In this document: in pieces, positions 34,614 through 47,029 of the stretch | Layout of the letters: every line of letters begins with the position of its first letter | How positions within the stretch are numbered: position 1 is the first letter of the stretch | Assembly (NCBI GenBank): GCA_963514095.1 | Contig: OY741271.1 | Coordinates: forward strand, 19,673,061 to 19,737,060 | Source: Eutrigla gurnardus | Taxonomy: Eukaryota; Chordata; Actinopteri; Perciformes; Triglidae | Length of the DNA: 64,000 bases | Direction of reading: 5' to 3' | Notes under the pieces: model-generated | What the model was told of the DNA's origin: nothing | The model's input: only the letters and a program-made list of their open reading frames with translations | Database searches by the model: none | Translations under genes and position numbers: made by a program

Positions 34614-37600
34614 TTACGTCGTACTTTTTGGGCTACCTTGACCATCTCCTGTTTCCGATTCCGGGACTTTCCAGTCCATCTGGCGGCCTTTTTCGTAGAG
34701 TCCCTTCAAGACCTTCCTCACCTCGTCGTTCCCCCCACCGCGACTCAGCTCCAGGTACTTCCTGTACAGCTGCAGGGCGGTACGTGCATCTTCTATGCTG
34801 TCATGGGTTTCTCCCTGGATGCTGAGGTCTAGGAGGAGAGGAAAAAGACAACCAGGGATGACTCATGATCAACCATGAAGCATCACTTTACAATGTGGAT
34901 ATCAGAAATTAAAACCATCACCCACTGGTTTGTGGACTACGGTTTTAAAGCCTCGAGTTTGGCATTCTGGCTATCGCCATCTTGGTTTTTCCTCATAGGC
35001 TTCAAAGAAATCAAAATTCTTCTTGGCCATTAGAACAAATGCTAGTTCAAGGCACTTGATGCTACTTCATCACACGGTCAGAGCTGTCAGAGAGCCCACA
35101 CTGTCACTAACTGCACTCCTTGCATACATATTATTATTATTGGACAACGAAAAAAGCCATTTCAGAGAGAAGCAGACATAAGGATGTACAGTATAAGTTT
35201 GAGTAATAAACAGGCTGTCAAACTGATTCAGCAGCGAAAATAGTAAAAAAAAAAAAAGATACAGATGGAAGCTAAAGCCTACAGTTTAAAGAAACCTTAA
35301 CTTACCAAGAAAGTACCAGGCAAGAAATCTCAGAGAAATCATCCTCTTGCGGGGTAAATGGAAAAGGTAGACGGTGTCTACGACTTGGTCTTTCAGAACC
35401 TTGAAAACAGCAAAGAAACAGACTTAAGTCACCTGCGTTCCCCTTACAGGGATTTTATGTATATACTGCCATGCACCACACAGTCAACTGTACATTCAAA
35501 TTATCTATTCACAAAACAAATCGGACTTTAGGTTGTGACATATCATACCAGTAAATTAATAACCCGAAAGTCCTTCTGTAAACCGTGACCAACAAAGCGA
35601 ACTCCTGTGTCGATGAGGAAGCGCAGCTTCAAGTAAGTGGACTTCAGTGTGGTCAAATGCTTTGAAGAAATCTTTGCATCCAGGTCTCCTGGTTTGATGC
35701 CAGAATATTGGGTCAAATAGTCGACCACCTGGAAGAAACGGACAGAAGTGTCAGGGGTTTATATCATGAGCAGCTATTCCATTACGTTTGAAACAGCAGC
35801 TTACGTCACAGCTTTCATTACAACTACTCAATAAATCCTTTTCTATCAAGTTGGACAAACACTGCGTACATACGGCTAACTAGACAAACAAGGGATCGTT
35901 CATCATGATCCGAGCACAATAAAAGATCAGGAAATGCGATGCCTACTGCTTGCGCATCCGTAATTGAACAGCAAACAAAAGAAAACCTCCCCGCTGATGT
36001 CTTGTTTTGTCTGCCATGAATGATGTGCTACTCATTTCAGAACTTTCCAGAATTTCCTGAACGTACTGCGGTCCCACCAAATATCTCCCCTTCTTGAATG
36101 AACCTTGGATCAGATTATCCTGCATGTGTATGAGTGTATTATCAGCACCAACAAAAGGACACACCGTGACAATGAATGCAACAATAGAGGTAGTGATCCG
36201 AATAAGTGTCATCCTGCGTAATAGTTTAGTCAGGTGGATCCTGTCTCCACAACATTCAGCACCTTCTGTTAAAAAGGTCATGCTCATTACATTTAAATTC
36301 AGGTCATTTGGCAGACGCGTTTGTCCAAAGCGACTTACAATAAGTGCATTGATGTATTTGCTTTGCTGGTTTACACTCACCTGCTCCTGAGTCGAGATGT
36401 AGTCATCGATGAAGGGCACCCCCTCGTTGGGCCCCTGACCCCTCACACAGGTGATCCTGGCCACAGACATCTGACTGGGCTTGATGGTCGACTTGGTGCC
36501 GTCACTGCGAAGCTCTGCCTCTTCCTTCAAACACACAGTGATGAGGTTTATCTAAAGTGTCTTATCACAATAAGATGTCTGTATAATAATAATAAACAGC
36601 TATTAGAATTAGCATCAAAACACAATATAGAGATGGTTAGATCGTAGTTTACAAAAATAATACCCACAGCAGAGCTCAACAATCAAGCAATATTTAAAGC
36701 TCTGTAAATAGACTTTTAGTGTAAAACTGATATTATTACACCGTCCTTGTGTTAAAAATAATTCCACGCAACTACAACTGAAAGTAACAAAGTGGTCTCT
36801 AAAAGCCTGAATATTTTTTCTAATGCGGTTAAAGTAACCAGGCCATGCTTCCAAAAAAATGTGTTAATTCTAATTACTGACATTCGAATATATATTTAGT
36901 AGCCAGGTTACTACAGTATATGTTCTCTGATGACCCGTGTAACCTAGTTCCTTGTAAACTTCCTATCTGCTAGAGTGAGGTAAACAAACATTATAATTCA
37001 GAATCACCTGATTGAGTGTGACAAACTCAGCATCCAGCCCCACTAAGTCACTAGCCTGCGGCATCTCGCTGACCATGAGGGGGATGAAAGTGGCGTGACA
37101 CTTCCTCTGTTTCCGAGCCAACGAGGCCTCCGTCAGCAGCACACTGGCATCTATGGGATTTTTAACTGAGACAAACGGCAAAGCATGAGCGCGTAAATGA
37201 ACGATTGCAAACGTAGTACGATCTCCAGATTTGAGGTCCTTAAACTTACTGCGGAGGTCGTATTTGGTGTGGTAGTTCCTCTTGGCGTAATAAAGAATGC
37301 CTGGCACTTTCCAGCTCACATCAAACTGAGCAGCTTCAGTCTTTGACAAACAAAAAAATTACGTTGACATGACTGCAAACATGACATTTAATTGACGTTA
37401 ATTAAATAAAATATCTACCTTGTCGATTGGCTCGATTAAGAAATCATTGAAGAGGTACCACTGCTGGTGTGTGACTCCCTGAGAAAGACATCATTTTTTA
37501 TGTCACTTTCAAACACAGCACTCTTTGTCTGAACTGAACAAATGGATTTTGTAATAAAAAGCTTCACTCACCTCTTTTCTCTGATGGTAGGTCTCTCCCA

Positions 37601-40600
37601 CTTTTATGTGTGCAACCAAGTTTCCACCCGTGCGAGCGTCTAGGATGTGAGGGACCGTGACCACCAAGTCGTAGACAGAGGCGCCCTCCTCCTCCTCTTC
37701 AGCAGAACTTAACTGATTGGAGACAATGTAATGGTTATTAGTTGTACACATAAATAATCAAAATCATTGTTTTTAACCAAAAGCTTTCGCCTTCACCTCC
37801 TCCCCTTCAGGCCAGCTGCTGATCTCAAGTCCCTGACTTTTGCTGATGGACATCTTGATACTCGGAGGGATCCAGACGTGTCGCAGATCTTCGGCCCGCG
37901 TGTCAAATGTAATGCCCTCCATACTGCAGGTGCCCTCCCCGCTGCATGGGATGTAAAGTGATGTGTCAGGGAACTTTCAAGCAGTGGTTAGAGATTCAAC
38001 ACGACACAACGAATTTGAAGAGCTGAAAAAATGTGTCATTATAATTTTTGGAAAAGGAATTTGAAGACCCCTGGGTAATATGTTTTACCGTTTCTCTTAT
38101 AGAAAGATACATAATATCTACATACATAAATGTTCAAACAACAATGCAAGACAATTTGTTTTTAAATTCAAAGTGATCTTACTCCAAGCACCACTCAGTG
38201 GGCATGGGAGGGGGCTCTTTAGGTTTTGGGGGTTCCATTGCCTCTTTCTGCATGGCCTTATTGAAGGCGTACTGTGAAGAAACACATTTACATCATTAAT
38301 TGATCTAATCTATTAATCCATCTTTATTTATATAAAGGACAGGCATGCTATTTATTAATTAAAGTGTATTTGAAGTTTGCAGGGATGGAAATAAAACCAA
38401 AATGACTTCCACCATTTACCTCCGCCTGAACCTTCCAGAACTCAGCCTCTTTAGCACTGTTCACCTCACAGTTGATGACCAGTACATCTGGAAGACATCG
38501 AATGTTGCGCGTCTGCACCTGAAGTGACACACAGAAACACAAATGATGCAGAATAGGGTTGACTCAGACTACAAATGTATAGTGTGTTAATAGGATGTGC
38601 CTGAATGGGAGCTGTAACTCACTGTGGGCTGATACTTCTCACAGTTTTCACACCACGCCTGAGTGCTTTGCTCCAGACAGATGCTTTTCTTCAAGATTTC
38701 AGCAAAGTCATATTCCTTTATTGTTTTTTCTGACGAGTCAAAGCGAAATTAGTATATTGTTAAACAATACAGTACTGTTGACTTTTAATCTGACCGGCCC
38801 CAGGTAATTCATACACTCGTCTCTCAGGGCAAGGCTTGAGGTAGCTCCCCAAGACTCCCCATGCACAGCAGTGTGAATGAGTGAATAAACTCACCTTGAG
38901 AGCTCTGTTCGGGGTAATGCATGGTGAAGAGCAGCGAGAGTGAGGAACGGACCGTCTCCTTGCCACAGCGACACAGGCTGCTGTTCTCAACTTCACAGCC
39001 AAACAGTTTTCCGATGGCGGACTCACCAGAGGAACCCAGAGAACTGTATAATAGTATCACGGATACAACACATACAAATTAGTGCTCATCTTCCCTAAAC
39101 TTGTCTCTGCAAATGCTTTGTGTGTAACCGTGTTTTATTTCTGTTGGGTGCGCTGACCTGCTGCTGGCTCCCCTGTAGGCTTGTGGGCCCTCCTGCTCCT
39201 GTGTCTCCTGGTGGAGCTGCGTGAGGATGAAGCGGTTCCAGCTCTGGATCAAGCGACCGAGTCTGGCCTTTCCCGTTTGCTCGTCCGAGTCCGCGAGGAT
39301 CAGACCCAGCGCTGAGGCTTCGGGGATGGTACGAAACGCTCGGAGGAAGTTACTGGCCTTGAGAGGCGATAAGAGAAGTTGGATTGGAAATCTACAATGT
39401 GGATGAGATTTTAACAGGTCTACTTTGCCATACAAAGAAACAATAACAAACAGATACCTGACATGGATCTCCTCGTGACAAATCCAACATGTGGAAGAGG
39501 AAGCCGAGCTCACAGGCCAAGCAAAACTCCTTCTGGCACAAATGATTTTGCACAAGACACCGGATTGGCTCCAGGAAATATAATACCTAATGTGTCAACA
39601 GAAACATGAGAACAAAAACACAATATGGGTCAAAGATAACAATCTCCAAAAATCTAATTCAATTTCCATAAAAGCCTTCCTAGTTTCTTACCTGGATCAT
39701 GCAGTTGCAGTAGGCATTGGGGATGTGAGGCTCAAGGCCGGCAAACAAGGTTCTGTTGTAATGTTTGAAGTCAAAGTCCTCCAGTCCAAGTTTAGAATAT
39801 TTAATTGTTACCTGATCCAGCACAAAAATCACAACATATTTTCATTAGAAAAAATCATTTTCGTAGCAGCAAACAAATGATTTAAAGAAGATGAAATATG
39901 AGTCCAACCTTTCTGTACTTTTTGGGCACCATGTAGAGGTGTGGCTCTTCATCACGTCCGATTGGTGATTCTGGGACCTGGTTATAATTATCATAATCGA
40001 GCTCCACATCTTTAATTTTGTAAGGAACCTGAAACCAACACGGAGAATAGATTTTAGATTGTTGCAATCTATATATGAATGTGATGCTGAACACATTCTC
40101 TAAATCTAAAAATAAGGGAAATGACACGATACTATCGCTGTTTACAAAATATGTGTTTTGTTTATGTGTTACATAGCAACAAAAGGCTGTTGTAACGTAG
40201 TCTAAGATCTAGTGTGTTTTTGACATGCCTGGTTCCGAGGACGGGTACGAGGATTTGCTGCATAACCAATGAACCCAACAGTTTTCATGGCGCGCAGAAT
40301 TTCTGGGTCCACAGGAGGAGCTCGTCTGTTGGAAAGAACAGTGTTTTTAGATGAAGAGTAACGTTTCATAGATAGTTAAAACAAATAAAAATAAGAGGAA
40401 AACACTAGTCAAATGCAGTAAGTGATACAAACTTGCCAGTTTATTAGGTTAACCTAGCTTGAATGTTTTGTTTTGGACAAAAAAATAGGTGTCCAATAAA
40501 ACAGCTATGCCCCCTTATACTAAGAGGTGTTTATAATATTGGTTCAAGTTCAAAAGCTGGTGATATTCTTTATATTCCCATGAAAAGACCTGTGCATTCC

Positions 40601-43032
40601 TGATTCTTCCATCTCTCTTTCCAACTTCCCTATCGTGTCTGTGGCACTCTGTCCAAAGCTTATGGGTTCCTACTGAAAATATTAAACTTTAAAAACAGGT
40701 CACAAATATTAGTTACATGTTTAATAAAAGCTAAATACTTTCAATAGCTAATAACAACAGCTTGGAGTAGATGGTGTATTTGATGGTAACAAGCCACAGA
40801 TTTGATACACTTGACAGTATTTCCAGCTGAAGGATGTATTTTGGGGTTTACTCAAAATAAACATAATATTGAAGGAACAATCAACCAATGCAACAGTGTG
40901 GCTCGTAATGTGTTTTTAAAAGTTTGTGGACAATATTTGTGGACAATAATATAGCTCTATGATGCAGAGGAACAATGTTTGTGACTGTATTACCTTGGGC
41001 TGGGTGTAGCCAGTGTGCTGGACCAGTCCGACAGCAGATGCTCTGTGCTGGTCAGCGGCATGGGGATGAGCGAGAGAGGCAGCAAGTCGTGGTTCCAGTC
41101 CAGCTGAGGCAGCGTGTCCACAAGGCAAGGCAGAGCAAACTCCGTCTCTCGGGAGTAGTCATTAAAAGAAACCTCTGGAGCATCAGACCACAAGTGTACA
41201 CATCCCCCCGAGTCGCCGAAGGCCAAGGCTTGTTTGCTTGATGAGACATCAAAACTCATGAGAAGCTGGCCCACAGTGTTGACGTGAAAAACGTCTGCCA
41301 TATTGGCGAGTCCATTGGGCTCACAGAACTGGCACTGTCCTGGACAAAGAAACACGAGGAGGAACGTTATTTCCAAGCTACATGTATCAGTACTCAGGAA
41401 ACATGTTTACTTACAGTTACTACAACAGTTACTAAACACTGGCACGTGTAGCCTGGACAATTAATCTCAAGTTCCACTATTCTGGAAATACTTCCACTTA
41501 GGTATTTTGAGTGACAAACGCACTAACTTGCATTGAGGTGACCCCACGTTCCCCAGCTCATACCTGTCTGTGAGAGGATCGCCAGGCGTGACGTGTAGGT
41601 TGGAATGAAGCGCAAAAAAAGAGGGTCCACGTGCACCTGAAGAGGTGTTACAGCTCGCATCATACGGAGGTCATACACCATGAGGAATCTGTCACATGCC
41701 AACCCGTTCAATCCTCGGCTGGAGAACCCGCAAGCAGCTAGAAGGTTTCCATGAACGTCAAAGTCTGAGAGGCTGCCAGAGAACGCGTCGAACTCGTGCT
41801 CCGTTTTGAAGCTACGCAAGTCCCGAAGGGTTATCTGATTTGAAACGGAGGGTGAAAGTGAATGTTTTGTAAACCTGAAAACCACTTTTCACAAACTCAT
41901 TTGAAAAAGTAATCCTTACCTTGCCAGAGGTGTGCCCACAGAAGAAAAAACGACCAGTTTGCCGAATTATTGCCACTCCAGGTACATCAACAGTGAACTG
42001 TCAAGCACACGTGACAAGATACAGTCAAAGCACTTTCTTTTATAGTATATAGTATTTCATCTTATATTAAATGGCAGATAACGTCATGTGGCCCGGTGCT
42101 GTATGCATAAATAGTTGTGGCTGTTGATAATCTCTCACCTTTTGAGTTTCTTGAACTGTATTCAAGTCGAGCTCAATCGCATAGTTTTGTAATCCACCCA
42201 TGAGTAAGGTGTTGTTATCAGTCATAACGAGACTGTGCATATCAGCTCCTTCGTCCATCCTGCAATGTATACATACACAATATTTAATCAATTAATTCTG
42301 TAAGAGAATAAATCATTTTAAAGCTGCAGTTTGTCTACAATCAAACTCAGCAAAAGGACATTTATCCCATTGAATTATTTGGCACACTTACGGGTAATCA
42401 AACATAACAAGGCCCCCACGACTGTGACATTTGAGGTTACACTTGGAAAGGAACAGGACGCCCGTTTCCAAACTCTGAATGTGTCGGATGTCATCTGACG
42501 CGTGTGCTTGGAAAGAAGAATGGCGGCCCATTGTAGGCCCGAAGAATGAGGTAACATGGCCCTAAAAAACCCCACACAAAACAATTAAAGAATTATGATG
42601 GAATTAAAAAGTATTGGTGGATTTTCATTAAATAGGAAGCATCCTTCATCTTTCAGAAAGCCCCCCTGTTTCAGAACCATGCAGGCTGAATTACACTTTT
42701 TAGGGGGGCCTTTATTCCATCAGAATCATATGATTAAATCTTACTCTGTGATTTCCCATCCAGAGCATTTCCTCCTGGAGATCAAAATGTGTAGCAGTGA
42801 CGGGGATGCCAACTTCGGAAACGGCACTGTGTAGCTCTGAAAACATCCCCTCCATGAGGTGCACGGCCTCGGGGACTGTCACGGGCAGCCCCTCTGGGTC
42901 GAGCTCCACGCCCTGCAGTAAACTGGGGTTGAGGTGGGGGTCCAGGGAGGGCTCCATCCCCGCGTCCAGGGTGGCATGAAGGCTGGGTGGGTACTCACCC
43001 ATCCCAGCGTCGAGACCGTCAAAGTTCATCAT
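34614..43032 (-). CDS. pan2: PAN2 poly(A)-specific ribonuclease catalytic subunit, 24 coding exons, 1203 aa
   Basis: Coding exons on the minus strand: 42745-43032, 42392-42561, 42139-42259, 41920-41997, 41564-41834, 40994-41339, 40229-40325, 39909-40028, 39692-39811, 39458-39586, 39158-39357, 38895-39043, 38623-38729, 38420-38518, 38183-38271, 37797-37941, 37572-37712, 37419-37478, 37250-37340, 37008-37165, 36381-36524, 35549-35728, 35306-35399 and 34614-34828. They sum to 1203 codons plus stop (human about 1202). PAN2 with PAN3 begins mRNA poly(A) shortening in the cytoplasm. It has an N-terminal WD40 propeller (to about residue 420), a PAN3-binding linker and a USP-like domain. The USP Cys box reads GLEPHIPNAYCNCMIQ, so the catalytic Cys is absent, as usual for PAN2. 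The C-terminal DEDDh exonuclease has Asp985/Glu987 (GLDAEFV), Asp1094 (HGLQKDF), His1141 and Asp1146 (HDSIED). The exonuclease looks intact. The start could be Met1 or Met2 (MMNFDGLD). Confidence 0.96.
36287..36346 (-). repeat. Fragment of teleost interspersed repeat end (pan2 intron)
   Basis: On the minus strand it reads AAGTCGCTTTGGACAAACGC followed by TCTGCCAAATG. It is closely related to the tmem198 intron fragment at 4821-4876. It lies between the pan2 exons at 35549-35728 and 36381-36524. Confidence 0.6.
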
Positions 43033-43514
43033 GAGTACAGCTAAATCAACCTGTGGATGAATGACGACGTGTGTAAATAACAATACAAAATCAGCCAATA
43101 GATGTATTTTAATTAACTCTCAAGTACCGGTCCAAATTTTGAGGCTAACTTTAGCTCTGGCTTGGAGCAGCTAGCCCTCAGAAGTTACAGTTATAGTTAA
43201 CTACCAGCAACAGCCTCCAAAGCCGAAGTTAGCATTAATTGCTGAAATGCGTAAACGTTACAGAAAAGCTAAGCTAACGTAACTTCACTCTAGCTAGCGT
43301 TGGTTGCCGCTAACAGGTACCGTTTGCTAATTTAGCTAACTTAGCTCACGTTAGCGCGTAGCAGACACGTTAGACTTGTTAGTTACCACGCTCGAAATAT
43401 TCGCATAACTGGAGAGCGCGTTTTTCAAACATACCAAATGACTTGAAATATGAATAAAAACGTACACCGACCTCTTCTTGTGTCCCCATAAACCGCACAG
43501 GTGCCCATGCTCAC

Positions 43515-43560
43515 CTCATTCACAACAATAACACATTGAAAAACACTTCCGGAGCAAGCA
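43515..43560 (-). promoter_or_regulatory. pan2 first (untranslated) exon and promoter
   Basis: On the minus strand GAATGAG|GTGAGC marks a donor at 43514, and an acceptor (TTCATCCACAG) sits just upstream of the coding ATG near 43050. Exon 1 is therefore untranslated. An ETS/GABP motif (CCGGAAGT on the minus strand) lies at 43545-43552, typical of TATA-less housekeeping promoters. Confidence 0.5.
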
Positions 43561-45430
43561 GGGGTGCGTTCAAGGGCCCTAGAGTTTGTGAGTGTAATGC
43601 AACGATGCCAATTTAATCAAGTAATGAAATGTACAGTAGTTAAGTGTTATTTTGTGGTCCTTTACTTTAGTATGTATTTTGTGATAATCTGACAGCGGGA
43701 GCTACTAGATTTGGATAGAAGATTTTAAATGTTAAAACATGATCAGTTTATAAAATACACATGTTAATGATGAAGCTCTACAATTTGGTTTTTGGCAATG
43801 CACCCTGTCAATAATGTGGAATGATGCCCTATGTAATTGTTTTGTTTTAGAACTGTTATTATTAAAACTACACACTGCTAATCCCATTGTTTTTTATAAA
43901 ATTAAATACCACAAACTAATTGTCACACAATCAACATGGAGGCAGGATTCCAGCATTTGCAGTGCTCTATTTTTTTTTGTGCCTCTGTGTAAATGTAAAT
44001 CATCTGTCATGTCAGGAGTTACCTCCAACATGGCTGATTCAGCGCCTCATGATTTACATGTTCAATGCTTACACAGGAGGAAGTGTTCCTTTTATGTATT
44101 TAAGCAGGAAGTTAAGATGTGGGAGTCTGGGGTGATGAATGAATGAATATACAATACAATACAAATATACAATATATGTAAGGTGCACCTTACGTATATT
44201 ATAGTTTTTGCCATAACCATGATCCTTCTGAAATCTTAACCATACCTCCGTTGCTATAGATATTGCAGAAAGTCAACACAGAAAGATGGAAGAAGGGGTG
44301 ATACATATATTACCTTCAGTATTAATATAGTCCGTGCAAAACATCTCAGTGATTTTCCCATAAAGTAACAAACTGAGAAATTTGGGTTACATGCCTTTGT
44401 TCTGTGTTAATCTGAATTGAAGGAGTATTAGCAGGCTTTTTTAATGAATGACTAAATGACACCAAAATAAGGCTGCTTCCTTTATTTGTTTGCTCATATT
44501 GTTAAGTGCAATAAATGAGTCACCTACAGGCGTATCATCGCTATAAAGAACGTAGATGGGGAAGATTAAGGAAGCATGAAATATCGTATGCCTTCCCTTG
44601 TCATTTCCTTTATTTGTGAAAGAAAAAAATTCAGTGGCGATGGTTTTTCTCTGGTAGACAAGAGGGGCAGATTGCAGACACAGATGGAAAGTTTGTCCAA
44701 TGTGTGAGGAGAATTCTGTTCATTATCACCCTGAAATATAAAGGTTAATCTCACTTCCTCGACACAGCCATGACTATGAAACACATTTAGGACACATTTA
44801 GGTTAATTGGGTGTCACTGTTAGTAGTTTTTTCTATTACTATTATACATTTCATTTGTGTAAATCATTTCAGCTAAGAATGAATTTTGAGTACATGTCAT
44901 TAAAGCAACCCCACTGAAGATGTATTTAATTAAGTTACTCAAGTTCTGTACTTAAGTTCAATTATGATATACTTGTACTTGAGTATTTTAATCATAAACA
45001 TATTATGTGAATGTTGAATTTGACACTTATAGTGGAGATACTTTTAACTTTAATATGCTTGCATGATTTAGTACTTTACTACTAAACTACCCAATAGTGG
45101 CTTATAAAAAAGTATCACCAATAAAATGCTTTTACATGTTTAAGGTAGTGAAAAAATAATAACATTCTATAACACGTCAAAAGGAGCCACTATATAATCT
45201 AAAGTATATAATCTTTTACTTGTGTAGTCATTTTAGACAAAGGTCTTTCTTCGTGTCTTATTCATCTAAGTACTTCTTCCAACGCTGGTCTTTTTCTTCC
45301 CTTTTTTCTGTAAACATGGCAATTACCGAATATGATGTAATTATTCTGACCTCATGCTGCTCAAGCTTCCTGCCTGTGTAGGTTACGTGAATATTGATTT
45401 GCACTCTTTATGAACTCACCTGAGGGATGC
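43561..45430. other. Gap between pan2 and il23a, mostly repeats
   Basis: No gene seen. Diverged pieces of the 'ACTTGAGTA' repeat family appear at about 43610-43760 and 44880-45290 (TTGTACTTGAGTATTTTAAT, TAAACTACCCAATAGTGG). An ATACAATACAAATATACAAT run lies near 44150. Confidence 0.45.
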
Positions 45431-45431
45431 A

Positions 45432-45453
45432 GGGAAACCCTGTGCATGAGTCA
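45432..45453 (+). promoter_or_regulatory. NF-kB-like and AP-1 sites upstream of il23a
   Basis: GGGAAACCCT (45432-45441) is one base off the NF-kB consensus. TGAGTCA (45447-45453) is a perfect AP-1 site. Both are about 140-160 nt before the il23a ATG. NF-kB and AP-1 drive IL23A in mammals, so the pair fits, but short motifs can occur by chance. Confidence 0.4.
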
Positions 45454-45590
45454 CAGGTCCGGTCTGTCGGTCATCAACACTTCAAAAGCAGCGCGCCTCC
45501 ACGCAACACTCACAATCAGTCACAGGGACGAACTGGCAACAGGAGCTTCTGACCGGACACAGCTCATTCAAGGAAAAGAAAAAACACATC

Positions 45591-46754
45591 ATGTATTTTT
45601 GTTTCGAGACTTTTGCTGCTCTTTTGGTGCTTTTCGCGGCCGCATCCTGCGCTCCCGCCGGTCACGGTCTGCAAGACGCGTGCGGGGACGTGCGGACCAG
45701 CTCTCTGGCGCTCAATCACGCTGCCCAAACTGCATCAATAGAGGTAAGTGTTCTTTATTTTTATGTAGTTACTAATTCAAAATACACACACACACGAAAA
45801 CATTATATATAACTTGTGTTTTATATGAATATAATGTTTTTACAAATGCTTTTATGTTGAAGAATGAGTGTAATATTTTAAGTTTTTTTTGTCAATGTCA
45901 ATGTTATAATTGTTTAAATTCAGAAGCGCAGACTGGACAGTAATATGAAGATTACATTGAATATAATGTCTTTAAATTTCCCATATACCAGCTGCTTTTG
46001 CTTGATATGTTTACTATTTTTTATAGAATGCAACGTTGTTACTGAGCATGTTTGTCTCGAATGGTTTACAGGCACGAAATGGATCCAAAGATGTGACAGA
46101 CTTCACCACACTTGTTTGGATGGAGGCGAAAGACATGTGTGACCCAGCGTCCCTCAAAAAGGAGTCTGCGGTAAGCCACGCATACCATTAATGTCAGTAA
46201 TGTATCAGTGACAGTAGAAAGTAATGGATACAACAGGATGAGTTCCTGATTGTGACGTGATTTCTAAGTCTTCCTATGCCTCTGTCCTTCCTCAGACGTG
46301 CCCTGGGAAGATACTCAGCGTCTTAACGAGCTACATCTCTGCAGTGGAGAGAGTTGCTGGATTTCAAAGCTGCTCGGAGTCTGTCAGGAAAGTGAAGCCA
46401 GCGATGCTCAAACTGCATGAAGACATGAGCAAATGTGTGAAGTCGAAGGCAGGGACGGAACACCAGAAGGTAAGAAGACCAATAATCTTTGGGAGGGACG
46501 GGTTTACCTTCATTTATTAGTTAGAAGCGCATCATTTCTCAGATAAAACTGGACAAAAGTGTCAACTTTTTTTTCTTCTTCTGGTTCTTCAGGTGTCCAT
46601 CGCCGATGAAGAGCACATTCAAGACTGGAAGGAGGTTCCGCTGTGCCACTACACCCTAGACAGGCTCTTCTCCTTCTCCATCCTAAGTGCTCGAGTCTTT
46701 GCCGTTGGTGATCCAGCTCATCACACAGGAGGCTCAACTCAGAAATGCATGTAG
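45591..46754 (+). CDS. il23a: Interleukin-23 subunit alpha (p19), 4 exons, 195 aa
   Basis: Exons are 45591-45743, 46072-46170, 46296-46469 and 46593-46754; all introns are phase 0, and the total is 195 codons plus TAG. The product is a secreted four-helix cytokine that pairs with the p40 subunit to form IL-23. Residues 1-22 are a signal peptide (FAALLVLFAAASC). Helix A follows around residues 60-70 (TTLVWMEAKDMCDP), with helix-type segments in exon 3 (ILSVLTSYISAVERVAGF). The last helix contains RLFSFSILSARVFAVG, close to the AARVFAHG motif at the end of mammalian p19. The exon plan fits the IL-6/IL-12 alpha family. The head-to-head place beside pan2 is the same as in human and is the strongest evidence for il23a over other helical cytokines. 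Sequence likeness alone would be modest, as usual for fish cytokines. Confidence 0.85.
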
Positions 46755-46904
46755 AACATGAAAATGTTTGCTGATGTGCAGCTGTGAATTGTAAAAGCAT
46801 CCTTTAAGTGATCACATTGATCAACGTCTCTAGTACAGCCTTCGATGGCTGATGATCTACAAGTGTTTCACTGTTTCTTCCATGCATACATGGAATGTAT
46901 TTCC

Positions 46905-46978
46905 AATGGAATTATTATCTTATTTATTCTAATCATATTTATTATATCTATTTATTGGTATTTATTGAAATCAGTCAT
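46905..46978 (+). promoter_or_regulatory. AU-rich element in the il23a 3' UTR
   Basis: The stretch repeats ATTTATT-type units (CTTATTTATTC, CATATTTATTATATC, CTATTTATTGG, GTATTTATTGAAA). Clustered AUUUA motifs mark short-lived cytokine mRNAs. A poly(A) signal follows at about 47001 (AATAAATAAA). Confidence 0.65.
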
Positions 46979-47029
46979 TATGTTTGTGTCATTTCATGCA
47001 TAATAAATAAAATATTCATAACAAACAAT

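Noticed and set aside
40360..40990. Possible extra pan2 exon between the 40229-40325 and 40994-41339 exons
   Set aside because: The two exons join in phase and match family sequence (P-R then R-A-P-P-V-D) without an insert; no in-phase exon with good splice sites was seen.
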